From JACMLD01 sp963705285 (lineage in GTDB: Bacteria > Bacteroidota > Bacteroidia > Chitinophagales > Chitinophagaceae), in contig OY970066.1 in NCBI GenBank assembly GCA_963705285.1, positions 930,001 to 994,000 on the forward strand: a stretch of 64,000 nt of DNA, written 5' to 3'. The notes below the pieces were generated by a model, which was not told where the DNA came from, ran no database searches, and saw nothing but the letters and a program-made list of their open reading frames with translations. This document shows positions 1 through 9,102 of the stretch, piece after piece. How positions within the stretch are numbered: position 1 is the stretch's first letter; each line of letters starts with the position of its first letter. Made by a program: the position numbers and the translations under genes.

Positions 1-36
1 GGGCTCACGACTGACGCCTCACGCCTCACGTTTCCG

Positions 37-44
37 TATCTTTG
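37..44 (+). promoter_or_regulatory. Bacteroidota -7 promoter box of asnS
   Basis: TATCTTTG matches the Bacteroidota -7 consensus TAnnTTTG and lies 22 nt before the asnS start codon. I see no convincing -33 TTTG at the usual 19 nt spacing, so this is a partial match. Confidence 0.45.
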
Positions 45-66
45 CCGTCCTAAAAATTTTCGGTAC

Positions 67-1506
67 ATGTTTAACAAACGGACTAAAGTAAAAGACCTGC
101 TGGCCAGCGAACAAACCGGACAGCAGGTAACGGTAATGGGGTGGGTGCGCACTTTCAGGAACAACCAGTTTATTGCGCTCAACGACGGCAGTACCAATAA
201 TAATATACAGGTGGTGGCTGAGCTGGGTAAGTTTGATGAGTCTGTTTTGAAACGCATTACCACCGGCGCATCGTTAAAAGTAACCGGCGAAATAGTGGCG
301 TCCACTGGTAAAGGCCAAAAAGTGGAAATAAAAGCCAGCCAGGTGGAAATTCTGGGTAATAGCGATGCCGAGAAGTTTCCGTTACAACCGAAAAAACATA
401 GCCTGGAGTTCCTCCGTGAGATAGCCCACCTGCGGTTTCGTACCAATACATTTGGGGCGGTTTTCCGCATCCGTCACTCTTTGGCTTTTGCTATCCATCA
501 GTTCTTTAATGAAAAAGGATTTGTATACCTGCATACTCCCATTGTAACGGCCAGCGATGCAGAAGGCGCCGGCGAAATGTTTAAAGTAACTACGCTGCCT
601 TTTGATAAAACACCGCGGAACGATGACGGAACCGTAAATTATAAAGATGATTTCTTTGGTCGTGCTACCAATCTTACCGTGAGCGGACAGCTGGAAGGTG
701 AACTGGCTGCCATGGCCTTTAGCGAGATTTATACTTTTGGCCCCACGTTTCGGGCCGAAAATTCAAACACGGCAAGGCACCTGGCCGAATTCTGGATGAT
801 AGAACCTGAAATGGCATTCTGCGACCTGGAAGATAATATGAACCTGGCCGAAGAGTTTATCAAATACATTATCCGGTACGCCATGGAGCACAACCGAGAA
901 GACCTGGATTTTCTTGCACAACGCCTGGCAGAGGAAGAAAAAGCATTGCCACAGGATAAGCGTAGCGAAATGGGTTTGATCGAAAAACTGGAGTTTGTAG
1001 TAAACAACCACTTTGAACGCATTACCTACACAGAGGCCATTGACATACTCCGCGAAAGCAATCACAACAAGAAAAAGAAATTCCAGTATCCGGTAGATAA
1101 ATGGGGTGTCGACTTACAGAGCGAGCATGAACGCTACCTGGTAGAAAAACATTTTAAACGGCCGGTGATCTTAACCAACTATCCAAAAGATATAAAGTCG
1201 TTTTACATGCGGCAGAATGACGACGGCAAAACTGTGGCCGCCATGGATATACTGGCACCCGGCATTGGTGAAATTGTAGGCGGCTCTCAGAGAGAAGAAA
1301 GGCTTGATAAACTGGAAGCGCGCATGGCAGACATGCATATACCTGCCGATGAGCTGTGGTGGTACCTTGATACACGACGCTTTGGCTCTGTACCACATGC
1401 CGGCTTTGGACTGGGTTTTGAAAGAATGGTTTTATTTGTAACGGGTATGACCAATATACGCGATGTCATTCCTTTTCCGAGAACTCCAAAGAACGCTGAG
1501 TTTTAA
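67..1506 (+). CDS. asnS: asparaginyl-tRNA synthetase
   Basis: Class IIb aminoacyl-tRNA synthetase that charges tRNA-Asn with asparagine in the cytosol. The 479-residue length is normal for bacterial AsnRS. An N-terminal OB-fold anticodon-binding domain (about residues 15-100, with VMGWVRTFRNN) is followed by the class II catalytic core. Motif 2 is seen around residue 229 (FRAENSNTARHL) and motif 3 near residues 446-453 (GFGLGFER). The AENSNTARHLAEFWMIEPE stretch is typical of AsnRS rather than AspRS. The ATG follows a -7 promoter box and the gene ends just before a strong hairpin terminator, so it is probably monocistronic. Confidence 0.97.
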   Translation: MFNKRTKVKDLLASEQTGQQVTVMGWVRTFRNNQFIALNDGSTNNNIQVVAELGKFDESVLKRITTGASLKVTGEIVASTGKGQKVEIKASQVEILGNSDAEKFPLQPKKHSLEFLREIAHLRFRTNTFGAVFRIRHSLAFAIHQFFNEKGFVYLHTPIVTASDAEGAGEMFKVTTLPFDKTPRNDDGTVNYKDDFFGRATNLTVSGQLEGELAAMAFSEIYTFGPTFRAENSNTARHLAEFWMIEPEMAFCDLEDNMNLAEEFIKYIIRYAMEHNREDLDFLAQRLAEEEKALPQDKRSEMGLIEKLEFVVNNHFERITYTEAIDILRESNHNKKKKFQYPVDKWGVDLQSEHERYLVEKHFKRPVILTNYPKDIKSFYMRQNDDGKTVAAMDILAPGIGEIVGGSQREERLDKLEARMADMHIPADELWWYLDTRRFGSVPHAGFGLGFERMVLFVTGMTNIRDVIPFPRTPKNAEF

Positions 1507-1525
1507 GTAGACTGCCAAAAAGAAT

Positions 1526-1576
1526 AGCCGCAGATTCGCAGATTGATTTGTTGCGAATCTGCGGCTTCTTTTCTTT
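1526..1576 (+). terminator. intrinsic terminator of asnS
   Basis: A perfect 14-bp stem (GCCGCAGATTCGCA at 1527-1540 with TGCGAATCTGCGGC at 1552-1565) with an 11-nt loop is followed by a T-rich run. It separates asnS from the convergent gene ending at 1575 and could serve both. The right arm is identical to a 14-mer in the tandem array near 61.85 kb. Confidence 0.8.
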
Positions 1577-2159
1577 AATTTCTTTTCTTTCTATAGCGGG
1601 TAATAACCCCCACATCGGAATTAATTTGTGGAACCGCCTGAGCGGCTTGCCTTTTATCAAAAAAAACAAGCATCAACGTTGTCTTTTCATCGTAATCCCA
1701 AAAATAAACCTGTTCAACAATATCCAAGTTTGAAAGGAGTTTTTTGCCAAAAGAACCATATAATTGTATTGACCCAAATTCTTTTGTAATTGAGTCAATA
1801 ATCGCTGAACCTTTTACTTTTATGATATACGCAGTGCACTGAACTTGATTGACGCTATCAACATATAGCAAAATCTTAATGATTTCATTTCCAAAAAGTT
1901 GCTTGTCTTTATAATTTGCCGGGGAAACCTGTCTATTATACTTTAAAGAGTCACCAATTAATAGTCTACGCACATTTGCTACCGACACAGAATCGGTACC
2001 TTCTGCAAATATATTCGACATTACAGTTGTGTCCGGTCCAATCTTCAAAGCCGCGTCTAGCGCATGTAGCGTGAGGTCAATTTGACCAAATGCCTGGCTG
2101 GCGGGCATGATGGAAACAATTAACCAAATAAAAGTCTGCCTCGAAAAATTTACCATCAT
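1575..2159 (-). CDS. hypothetical exported protein
   Basis: I do not recognise a family. Starting at the ATG at 2159 gives a good signal peptide (MMVNFSRQTFIWLIV, cleavage near ASQAFG-Q) and removes overlap with the upstream gene ending at 2161. An ATG at 2177 would add six residues. The mature part (about 170 residues) has no obvious motif and ends in a basic tail. It is the last of three AT-rich minus-strand genes (2922-4247, 2161-2805, this one), all apparently lineage-specific. Probably an extracytoplasmic protein; function unknown. Confidence 0.6.
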   Translation of the reverse strand: MMVNFSRQTFIWLIVSIMPASQAFGQIDLTLHALDAALKIGPDTTVMSNIFAEGTDSVSVANVRRLLIGDSLKYNRQVSPANYKDKQLFGNEIIKILLYVDSVNQVQCTAYIIKVKGSAIIDSITKEFGSIQLYGSFGKKLLSNLDIVEQVYFWDYDEKTTLMLVFFDKRQAAQAVPQINSDVGVITRYRKKRN

Positions 2160-2160
2160 C

Positions 2161-2805
2161 TCAAAGTAAGATTGCATAATAACGGCTGCTAAAAAATGCT
2201 TTGTAAAATGTCATTTTTCGTCTCCAATCCGGCAATAAATTCAATTTGTCATCTTGAAATATTCCCACTCCATCATGCATAATATCAAGAATTTCAGTAT
2301 CTATTAATGATCTTGGGAACTCGTAAAAACCCGGGAAATACTTAGAAACTTCTTCTTTCAAAAAGCTATACGCTGGTTCAAGATTTGCCTCGATTATGTA
2401 CGACACATATTTATCTTCAGCCACGAAAAGAGATTCGGAAGGATTGACTTTAAACAATTCTAATGCAATTGCCGGATCAGACTGATATATAAAATATGAA
2501 TCTATCAATGTACTTATGTGTAGTACTAAGTTTTTTATACCAATAGTCCCAACGGGTTCCATCGCTATGCAAGCCGAAAATGATTTTTCGTTTCCGTGAA
2601 GCAAGGACTCAAGGTTTTCTACCTTTGACTTTCCAAAATGCTCTTGAAGTGCGTATACCAGCCGGCTCCAATTAGGACTGTTTTGTTTTATTGAGTCGTT
2701 TTTCCTCTCTTTAAATCGCTTTTGTTCTACGCTGTCTGCATAAGTGGGATCTGGGCTTTCAAAAATGCCTTTTGGATAAAATTTGTATGCAAGGTTTTTT
2801 AACAC
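2161..2805 (-). CDS. hypothetical protein (214 aa)
   Basis: Not recognised. The frame opens with a GTG at 2805; an in-frame TGA lies upstream and there is no nearby ATG, so GTG is the likely start. The protein is charged and soluble, with no signal peptide or membrane segment. It is rich in aromatic residues and Asp/Glu in its second half (FYEFPRSLIDTEILDIMHDGVG). It sits 116 nt after the 441-residue exported protein and 1 nt before the next gene, which suggests co-transcription. A cytosolic partner of the flanking exported proteins is possible but speculative. Confidence 0.55.
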   Translation of the reverse strand: MLKNLAYKFYPKGIFESPDPTYADSVEQKRFKERKNDSIKQNSPNWSRLVYALQEHFGKSKVENLESLLHGNEKSFSACIAMEPVGTIGIKNLVLHISTLIDSYFIYQSDPAIALELFKVNPSESLFVAEDKYVSYIIEANLEPAYSFLKEEVSKYFPGFYEFPRSLIDTEILDIMHDGVGIFQDDKLNLLPDWRRKMTFYKAFFSSRYYAILL

Positions 2806-2921
2806 TATTTGCGTATTTGAAACGGTGAATGTACTAAGGAGTTTTTGTCAGCAAAAATATCTCAAGCTTCTAAACTTATATTTCTTTGCCGGTTTCACTC
2901 TGGGATGGTTGTTCTGCCGAA

Positions 2922-4247
2922 TTACCAGCAACCACTACCCGTTAGTTTATTGCTGATAATTTCCCAGGAAGAATTAATTATAGCTTTATTGGCAACGGTT
3001 GTTGAAAATGCAGGTGTTTGAATCTTCACATTTATTGCCCCACTATTAGGAAACTGGTTCATTAATTGCCCAATCCACAAGTTTCGTAATTCAGCTTCTA
3101 GTTGATTGTCAGAAACTGCCGAAAATTGCTCAACCGTGTAACCAAGGTCTTTATATTTTTTTATCAGTGATATTCCCGCCGCGTCTAGAGCGTCAGCCGT
3201 TCTTGCTGCAGCTTCTTCTGGACTGACCTCATATGAATTAGATTTGATCAAAGGGACTGTTACATAAAATGGGTGGGGTAGTACTCTTTTTATTTTAGAA
3301 GATCCGTCCACAGATGCAACCTCAAAATTTATGTTCAAAATACCGGCTTCCTGTGCATCTGTTAATCCGCCCCTTGCAAATTTAAAAGATCGGCAACTGA
3401 CATGATTGTCATCGGACCTGGTTGTAGCTGATTGCTCGTCATAATCGTTTCCATCCGCATCACCTCCACCTCCAGAACAGTCTACCTTGAAATTTGCTGC
3501 GTTTTTGTTGAAGATTCTGTACGCCTCGCAAGGGGCATCACCAGTAGTTCCGGCACAAGTTGTATAAGCATATTCTTCTCCAACCAACATACCATCCAAA
3601 TAGTATTCCCAATACCAATCTGTACAGCCAACCTGAACCCTGTTGCCAGACAAAGGCGTCGCAGGAAGCAAATTTTTACTTTTTGTTCTGATAACCCGTA
3701 CACCTTTAACATTTCCTGCTTTATAATCAATCTCAGCAAATAGACGATTGCTAATAGTCATTATACTTATGACACCATTGTAACTCGTATTGTGTTGATT
3801 TAATGCGCTAGAAATCAAATTTTGGGGCGGTATTTCACCCGGCTGGCCTGGAATTATTTCGATAATCCTTCCCATTTTTAATTTCTTGTTTTCCGTCTCA
3901 ATAAATACAAGGTTTTTAGATGTTTTCTGACTCGTAACATTGTTTGTTTTAAAATCATCTTTAAGTTGTACAACGAGTAATTGTTTTCCTGGTGATAGAT
4001 ATTCCCTTTGTATTCTATCAGAAGCAATGGCTGATTTGATTGTTTCAATATTTTTCTTATTGCCTGTGTCTTTTAAGTTGATTTGTTCTTGCTCTAACCA
4101 ACTGATTACTCTATTGTAGGTAATTAAATCATCAGCCTGAATTTCGTTGTTGCTTGGCGTTACCGTTTTTTTACAGTAAAAAATTGTACCAGATAAAATA
4201 AATAAGAGCAGTGGAATTGCGTAAAAAGGTGCAAGTCGCTTTTTCAT
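2922..4247 (-). CDS. hypothetical exported cysteine-containing protein
   Basis: A 441-residue protein of unknown family. The N-terminus has a lysine pair and a hydrophobic stretch ending FYCKK, so it is exported and possibly a lipoprotein, although the residues before Cys (IFY) are a poor lipobox. The middle (about 210-290) carries several Cys residues (GCTDWYW, CAGTTGDAPCEAY, a DCSGGGG linker followed by a Asp-rich loop, then HVSCRSFKF), which suggests disulfides and perhaps a metal-binding loop. The C-terminus ends GSGCW. It heads the AT-rich unknown trio. Confidence 0.6.
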   Translation of the reverse strand: MKKRLAPFYAIPLLLFILSGTIFYCKKTVTPSNNEIQADDLITYNRVISWLEQEQINLKDTGNKKNIETIKSAIASDRIQREYLSPGKQLLVVQLKDDFKTNNVTSQKTSKNLVFIETENKKLKMGRIIEIIPGQPGEIPPQNLISSALNQHNTSYNGVISIMTISNRLFAEIDYKAGNVKGVRVIRTKSKNLLPATPLSGNRVQVGCTDWYWEYYLDGMLVGEEYAYTTCAGTTGDAPCEAYRIFNKNAANFKVDCSGGGGDADGNDYDEQSATTRSDDNHVSCRSFKFARGGLTDAQEAGILNINFEVASVDGSSKIKRVLPHPFYVTVPLIKSNSYEVSPEEAAARTADALDAAGISLIKKYKDLGYTVEQFSAVSDNQLEAELRNLWIGQLMNQFPNSGAINVKIQTPAFSTTVANKAIINSSWEIISNKLTGSGCW

Positions 4248-4474
4248 AATAAGGTTTTAATTTTTAGAAATAGAGAAAAAGGTTTTTAAAAATAAAATCG
4301 ATCTGTATTCTTTACGAATATGTTTTTTAATGCTTCAACACCTCTGATGCGTACATATTGGTAGTAGAATTTGAAGTATTAAAGTCTTCTTGCGAAATCG
4401 AAAATGGTCGCCGCGTTTATGGAAATTTTTAGAGGCCACATCTTAGAGTTTCAACTCACGTAAACAATTTATTT

Positions 4475-5026
4475 ATGGCAGAAATAACCAACAATGCCGG
4501 TAATCACCGGCAAAAGGGCGGTGCACGCCGCAGCAAAAAATTATCTACCAAAGTAGACCTTACCCCAATGGTAGATCTCGGTTTTTTATTGATTACTTTT
4601 TTTGTGTTCACCAGCGCTATCAGCAAACCAAAGACAAGAGAGCTATTCTTACCGGCAGGTGAATCAAAAGACATGGCTGTTGGACAAAGTACCGCGCTTA
4701 CCATTATACCGGTAAGCAACAACAAAGTGTTTTACTACCACGGAGACCTGGTGGAGGCGTTGCAAAACAACTTGAATGGCACTACCACTTTTTCAATCAC
4801 CCATGGTATAGGCGATGTGATACGGCTGAAGCAAAAAATGCTATCGCAACAACCGCCGTTAAAAAAAGAAGATTTGATGCTGATAATAAAACCGCGCATG
4901 GACGCTTCTTACCAGAATGTAATTGACGCGCTTGATGAAGTGGAGATAAACCAATTAAAGCACCACGCATTTGTGGACCTGGATGATTTTGAAAAAGAAA
5001 CATTGGTGAAATTAAAAGTGCAGTAG
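4475..5026 (+). CDS. ExbD/TolR family biopolymer transport protein
   Basis: ExbD/TolR proteins couple the inner-membrane proton gradient to TonB-type energy transduction or related motors. The 183-residue protein has a basic N-terminus, then the signature DLTPMVDLGFLLITFFVF, which holds the single membrane helix with its conserved Asp, and a periplasmic domain. No exbB, tonB or second exbD lies beside it, unlike the usual Bacteroidota exbB-exbD-exbD-tonB layout. It may work with a partner encoded elsewhere. A hairpin terminator follows. Confidence 0.85.
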   Translation: MAEITNNAGNHRQKGGARRSKKLSTKVDLTPMVDLGFLLITFFVFTSAISKPKTRELFLPAGESKDMAVGQSTALTIIPVSNNKVFYYHGDLVEALQNNLNGTTTFSITHGIGDVIRLKQKMLSQQPPLKKEDLMLIIKPRMDASYQNVIDALDEVEINQLKHHAFVDLDDFEKETLVKLKVQ

Positions 5027-5078
5027 CTGAATTATGGCCAAGTGGATTGGTGAACAAATTCTCATGCCTGGAAATAAC

Positions 5079-5112
5079 AAAGAGCCATCGCTAGACGGCT
5101 CTTTATTTATTG
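5079..5112 (+). terminator. intrinsic terminator after exbD-like gene
   Basis: AAAGAGCC (5079-5086) pairs with GGCTCTTT (5097-5104), followed by a T-rich tail. It lies 53 nt after the stop codon. Confidence 0.8.
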
Positions 5113-5528
5113 CTCAGAAAAAAATTTGTGTGGATAACAGATGTAGGATGGATTTTCTGAGTACGATGACTGGCTTTTCAGGATTTGGATAATGGGTTAG
5201 TGCAAAGGATGTTTGGATGATGGTTCTTTCAAAAGATTCGGATGGGTTCTTCTCAGGATTTGGGGTTAGGGTTTCTACGGTTTAGGATAAAGGGGTTAAA
5301 AGGGTTACGAAAAACAATGGTAAGGATTTGGATGTTGGTGGTTTTCGGTGGATTTGGATATTTCGTTCTTGCTGATACAAAGATGCATCGCGCCAGGCCG
5401 CTAATGAAATGAATTCGGTATGGGAATGTTTTTTGTCGATAATTGGTCAAAAAACGGCGTTTTCCTGTTTTCCCGCTCAGTTATATTGGAGCAGCTTAGC
5501 CGTCTCTCCTGTACAAGGCTGCAATTTG
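5113..5528. repeat. gene-free stretch with GGATTTGG repeats and G-tracts
   Basis: No convincing gene. The plus strand from about 5160 to 5360 is poor in C and repeats GGATTTGG at 5181, 5256, 5324 and 5350, with a related GGATGTTTGGAT at 5208. G-tracts at 5262-5265, 5269-5271, 5292-5295 and 5302-5304 could form a quadruplex with one long loop. Function unknown; this may be degenerate repeat DNA. Confidence 0.45.
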
Positions 5529-6260
5529 CTAGGAGGTTAAAAGGCGGGCTGCTTTTTCCAGGTCTTCGGGAGTATCTATTTCTATACCCATATAGTCTGT
5601 CACCACCATTTTTAACGGTATGCCGTGCTCCAGGTAGCGCAGGCATTCAATTTTTTCGGCTGCTTCCAGCGGTGTCATCGGCCAGCGGGTAAAATCCATC
5701 AGCGCCTGTTTACGAAAGGCATACACACCAATATGTTCATAATAAACAATGGGTGGCTGTGTGCTGCGCGGATACGGCAGTACGCTCCGTGAAAACATCA
5801 GTGCATTCATTTGCAGGTCTACTGCTACTTTGACATAATTCGGATCCTGAATGAGTTTGTCTTCCTTTAACACCTGCATAAGCGATGCAACCTGTATGTT
5901 TTTTCCCTCTTCTCCTTCAAACACCTGTAATAGCCGTTGCAGTGGCTGGGCTTTTACAAATGGTTCATCGCCCTGTACATTTACAATGATGTCTACATCC
6001 ATATCTGCTACTGCTTCGGCAATACGATCGCTACCGCTTTCATGTGTTTGTTTGCTCATTACGGCCTTACCACCGTTGCCGGTAATTTCGTCGTAGATAA
6101 TATCGCTGTCGGTAACCACCCATACTTCATCAAATAAACCTGTGGCCAATGTGTTATCGTAGGTGTGGCGGATAACGGGTTTATTGCCCAGCAACTGCAT
6201 TAATTTAGCCGGAAAACGGGTTGCCGCATAGCGTGCAGGTATCATTGCAATGGTCTTCAT
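5529..6260 (-). CDS. kdsB: 3-deoxy-manno-octulosonate cytidylyltransferase
   Basis: Activates KDO with CTP to give CMP-KDO, the donor for the inner core of lipopolysaccharide; cytosolic. The 243-residue protein has the N-terminal nucleotide-binding motif PARYAATRFPAKL (about residues 7-19), then QTHESGSDRIAEA and NVQGDEPF, all characteristic of KdsB. The length is normal. It is convergent with the exbD region and divergent from the ATP-grasp operon. No other LPS gene is beside it. Confidence 0.95.
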   Translation of the reverse strand: MKTIAMIPARYAATRFPAKLMQLLGNKPVIRHTYDNTLATGLFDEVWVVTDSDIIYDEITGNGGKAVMSKQTHESGSDRIAEAVADMDVDIIVNVQGDEPFVKAQPLQRLLQVFEGEEGKNIQVASLMQVLKEDKLIQDPNYVKVAVDLQMNALMFSRSVLPYPRSTQPPIVYYEHIGVYAFRKQALMDFTRWPMTPLEAAEKIECLRYLEHGIPLKMVVTDYMGIEIDTPEDLEKAARLLTS

Positions 6261-6579
6261 ACAATAAAGATAAGACCACGATTATTGCAGGCGTTGAATT
6301 TTTGGAACCCGGTTCATTTAACCGGTTTTGCTCCATTACTGCTTCACCAGTTGGAAGCGACCGGCTCCTGAAACCATCGCTGGAAAAACCTTTGAGTTTT
6401 GAATATTTTATATGTGTTTGTTCTGGCCGAGCGCATTGGTTTAACTCCTCTTTACACTGGCGGTTTGAGCTTAAAAATAGCGCCGGGCGCCTGTTCAACT
6501 TATGCCCTGAATCGTTATATTTGAAAAGGAAGGTATCAACGATTGCATGTAGCATTTAACTTCTTCAAACTAAAAGCCC
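6261..6579. other. divergent intergenic region between kdsB and the ATP-grasp operon
   Basis: About 320 bp with no supported gene. It must carry promoters for both flanking transcripts. Only the plus-strand -7 box at 6516-6523 is convincing. Confidence 0.5.
6516..6523 (+). promoter_or_regulatory. -7 promoter box of the ATP-grasp/alpha-E/transglutaminase operon
   Basis: TATATTTG fits TAnnTTTG and lies 57 nt before the ATG of the first operon gene. The -33 element is not clear. Confidence 0.45.
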
Positions 6580-8028
6580 ATGCAAGCCACCGAATTGCTT
6601 AATAACTATTTTGTAGACACCCGCACCTGGGACGAAATGTACAGCAACAGTACAGTTCGTGAACAGTATAAGGGCGCGGTAGACTTTTTGCAGCAGCTCA
6701 GCATAGATGAGCTCAATAAAAAGGAAGAGCAGGCCAAGCGACTGTTCATGAGCCAAGGCATAACCTTTACTGTGTACAGCAGCGGAGAAGGCATCGAAAA
6801 AATATTTCCATTTGATATTATTCCACGCATTATTACCGCATCGGAATGGAGTTATCTTGAATCGGGCATCAAGCAACGCCTGAAAGCCCTCAATCTTTTT
6901 TTAAAAGATGTTTACCACGAACAGTTTATCATAAAGGATGGCATTGTACCCATAGATATGGTGTACAGCTGCCCGCACTACCTGCGCGAAATGCACAATT
7001 TTCCGGTGCCGTACGATATTTATGTACATATTGCAGGAATAGATCTGATTCGCAATAACGACGGTACTTTTTATATCCTGGAAGATAACCTGCGCACACC
7101 GAGCGGCGTAAGTTATATGCTCGAAAACCGCGAAATCACTAAACGGATTTTTCCGGATCTGATCCCAAGAAACAACGTGCGGCCGGTGATGGATTATCCA
7201 ACCATACTGCATAAAAACCTGGTGGCCTTGTCGCCACGGCAAATACAGCACCCCACAGTGGTGGTATTAACCCCGGGTATTTATAACTCCGCCTATTTTG
7301 AACACACCACACTCTCCAGGCTCATGGGCGTGGAGCTGGTAGAGGGGCGCGATCTGGTGGTAGACAATCACCGCGTCTACATGAAGACTACCACCGGCCT
7401 GCAGCAGGTAGACGTAATTTACAGAAGGGTAGATGATGATTTTCTTGACCCGCTGGTATTTAATTCTGAAAGTGCACTGGGCGTGGCAGGTATCATGAGC
7501 GCTTACCGCAAGGGTAATGTGGCCATTGTAAATGCTGTTGGTAACGGTGTGGCCGATGATAAAGCCATTTACTCTTTTGTTCCAGACATGATCAAATACT
7601 ACCTTAATGAAGAACCGATTCTAAAAAACGTGCCCACCTTTCAGCTTGAAAATAAAGACCATCTCAAACACGTGTTTGATGATATCAGTAATATGGTTAT
7701 CAAAAAAACTAATGGCAGCGGTGGATATGGTATGCTGATGGGGCATGCCGCCACTGACCAGGAAATTGCGGAGTACAAACTGGAAGTATTGAAAGACCCC
7801 AGGCAGTTTATTGGACAACCCATTATAAGCCTCTCTTCTGCACCCTGCTATATGAACGGCCAGTTGCAACCCCGGCGGATAGATTTACGGCCGTATGCAT
7901 TGTGCGGGCCAGATGGTATTGAGATTGTGCCCGGCGGACTTACCCGTGTAGCACTCCGTGAGGGATCGCTGGTGGTTAACTCATCGCAGGGCGGCGGCAG
8001 TAAAGACACCTGGGTGCTGGCAACTTAA
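6580..8028 (+). CDS. circularly permuted ATP-grasp protein (DUF404/DUF407)
   Basis: A 482-residue member of the circularly permuted ATP-grasp family (COG2308). Comparative genomics places these enzymes with alpha-E and transglutaminase-like proteins and predicts amide-bond (peptide) ligation, but the substrate is not established. Diagnostic segments include YILEDNLRTPSGVSYMLENR, DVIYRRVDDDFLDPL and KKTNGSGGYGML followed by QPIISLSSAPCY, and RRIDLRPYALCG. It starts an operon with the alpha-E gene (98 nt downstream) and the transglutaminase gene. Confidence 0.92.
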   Translation: MQATELLNNYFVDTRTWDEMYSNSTVREQYKGAVDFLQQLSIDELNKKEEQAKRLFMSQGITFTVYSSGEGIEKIFPFDIIPRIITASEWSYLESGIKQRLKALNLFLKDVYHEQFIIKDGIVPIDMVYSCPHYLREMHNFPVPYDIYVHIAGIDLIRNNDGTFYILEDNLRTPSGVSYMLENREITKRIFPDLIPRNNVRPVMDYPTILHKNLVALSPRQIQHPTVVVLTPGIYNSAYFEHTTLSRLMGVELVEGRDLVVDNHRVYMKTTTGLQQVDVIYRRVDDDFLDPLVFNSESALGVAGIMSAYRKGNVAIVNAVGNGVADDKAIYSFVPDMIKYYLNEEPILKNVPTFQLENKDHLKHVFDDISNMVIKKTNGSGGYGMLMGHAATDQEIAEYKLEVLKDPRQFIGQPIISLSSAPCYMNGQLQPRRIDLRPYALCGPDGIEIVPGGLTRVALREGSLVVNSSQGGGSKDTWVLAT

Positions 8029-8125
8029 TTTGCAAGTACAACGCATCGCAAGACGTTATACTTTCCAACGCAACATTGATATTTTAAACGCATTGTTTTA
8101 ATCTTATACCTTTAACCATCACTAT

Positions 8126-9058
8126 ATGCTAAGCAGGGTTGCAGATAGTTTATACTGGATGAGCCGTTATATGGAACGTGCCGATGGCATTTTGCGCATG
8201 CTTAAAATCAACTATGCTTCTTCGCAAGACGACCCCCATGATTTTTCATGGGCGCCGGTGCTACAAATATTTACTTACCTGGAAGATGAGCAATACGATG
8301 TTATAGGCAATGACTCAAGAACGGTATTGCAATACATGGTAACGGATAAGGAAAACCCCAATTCGGTTTTAAATATTGTTACCAAGGCCAGGGAAAACGC
8401 CCGCAGCGTTCAAGACCATATCACCAAAGAATTGTGGCAATGCCTCAACGATTTTTACCATACCGTGCGCGATGAAAACCTGATTCAATGGCTCGACAGG
8501 GATGACCCGGTTAGCGTGCTGGACATATTAATCAGGCAAGGTCTTTTATATTATGGCACCATTGATATTACCATGAGCCGGGGCGAAGGATACGCCTTTA
8601 TTAACCTGGGGAAATTTATTGAACGCGCTACGCAGTCTGCCGATATACTGGATGTAAAATTCAGCGATGAAAACTATGATATCACCACCGCTGACACAAC
8701 CTATTGGAAATACCTGCTGATGTCTATTTCTGGTTACGAGCTCTATTTAAAAACCTACCGCAGCGGTTTTGAAGCCCGCAATGTAGTAGAATTAATAGTG
8801 CTCAACCGAGATTTTCCGCGTTCTGTATTATATTCCATCAACCAGATGATGCGTTATTTCACACGCCTGAAAAGCGATCGGAACGTGGAAAGCTATCAGA
8901 AAATTGAATTCTTAATTGGTAAGCTGAAAAGTAAAATCAATTATTCTACCACAGACAGCATATTGAAACAAGGTTTGCACGAATACCTGGAAGAAGTAAA
9001 AACAGACCTTAACGAAATTGGCGACACCCTTAACCAGAAATATTTTGCATACGCCTGA
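8126..9058 (+). CDS. alpha-E domain protein (DUF403)
   Basis: A 310-residue, mostly helical protein of the alpha-E family. It opens with MLSRVADSLYWMSRYMERADG, the hallmark N-terminus of this family. A conserved LGKFIERATQSADILDVKF segment lies in the middle. The family has no assigned catalytic activity and is nearly always encoded next to a circularly permuted ATP-grasp enzyme and a transglutaminase, as here. A role as scaffold or substrate-handling partner is inferred. Confidence 0.92.
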   Translation: MLSRVADSLYWMSRYMERADGILRMLKINYASSQDDPHDFSWAPVLQIFTYLEDEQYDVIGNDSRTVLQYMVTDKENPNSVLNIVTKARENARSVQDHITKELWQCLNDFYHTVRDENLIQWLDRDDPVSVLDILIRQGLLYYGTIDITMSRGEGYAFINLGKFIERATQSADILDVKFSDENYDITTADTTYWKYLLMSISGYELYLKTYRSGFEARNVVELIVLNRDFPRSVLYSINQMMRYFTRLKSDRNVESYQKIEFLIGKLKSKINYSTTDSILKQGLHEYLEEVKTDLNEIGDTLNQKYFAYA

Positions 9059-9102
9059 TGCCGTTTCTTTGCACATTTAACCGCACCAACTAAATCTAAT
9101 GC

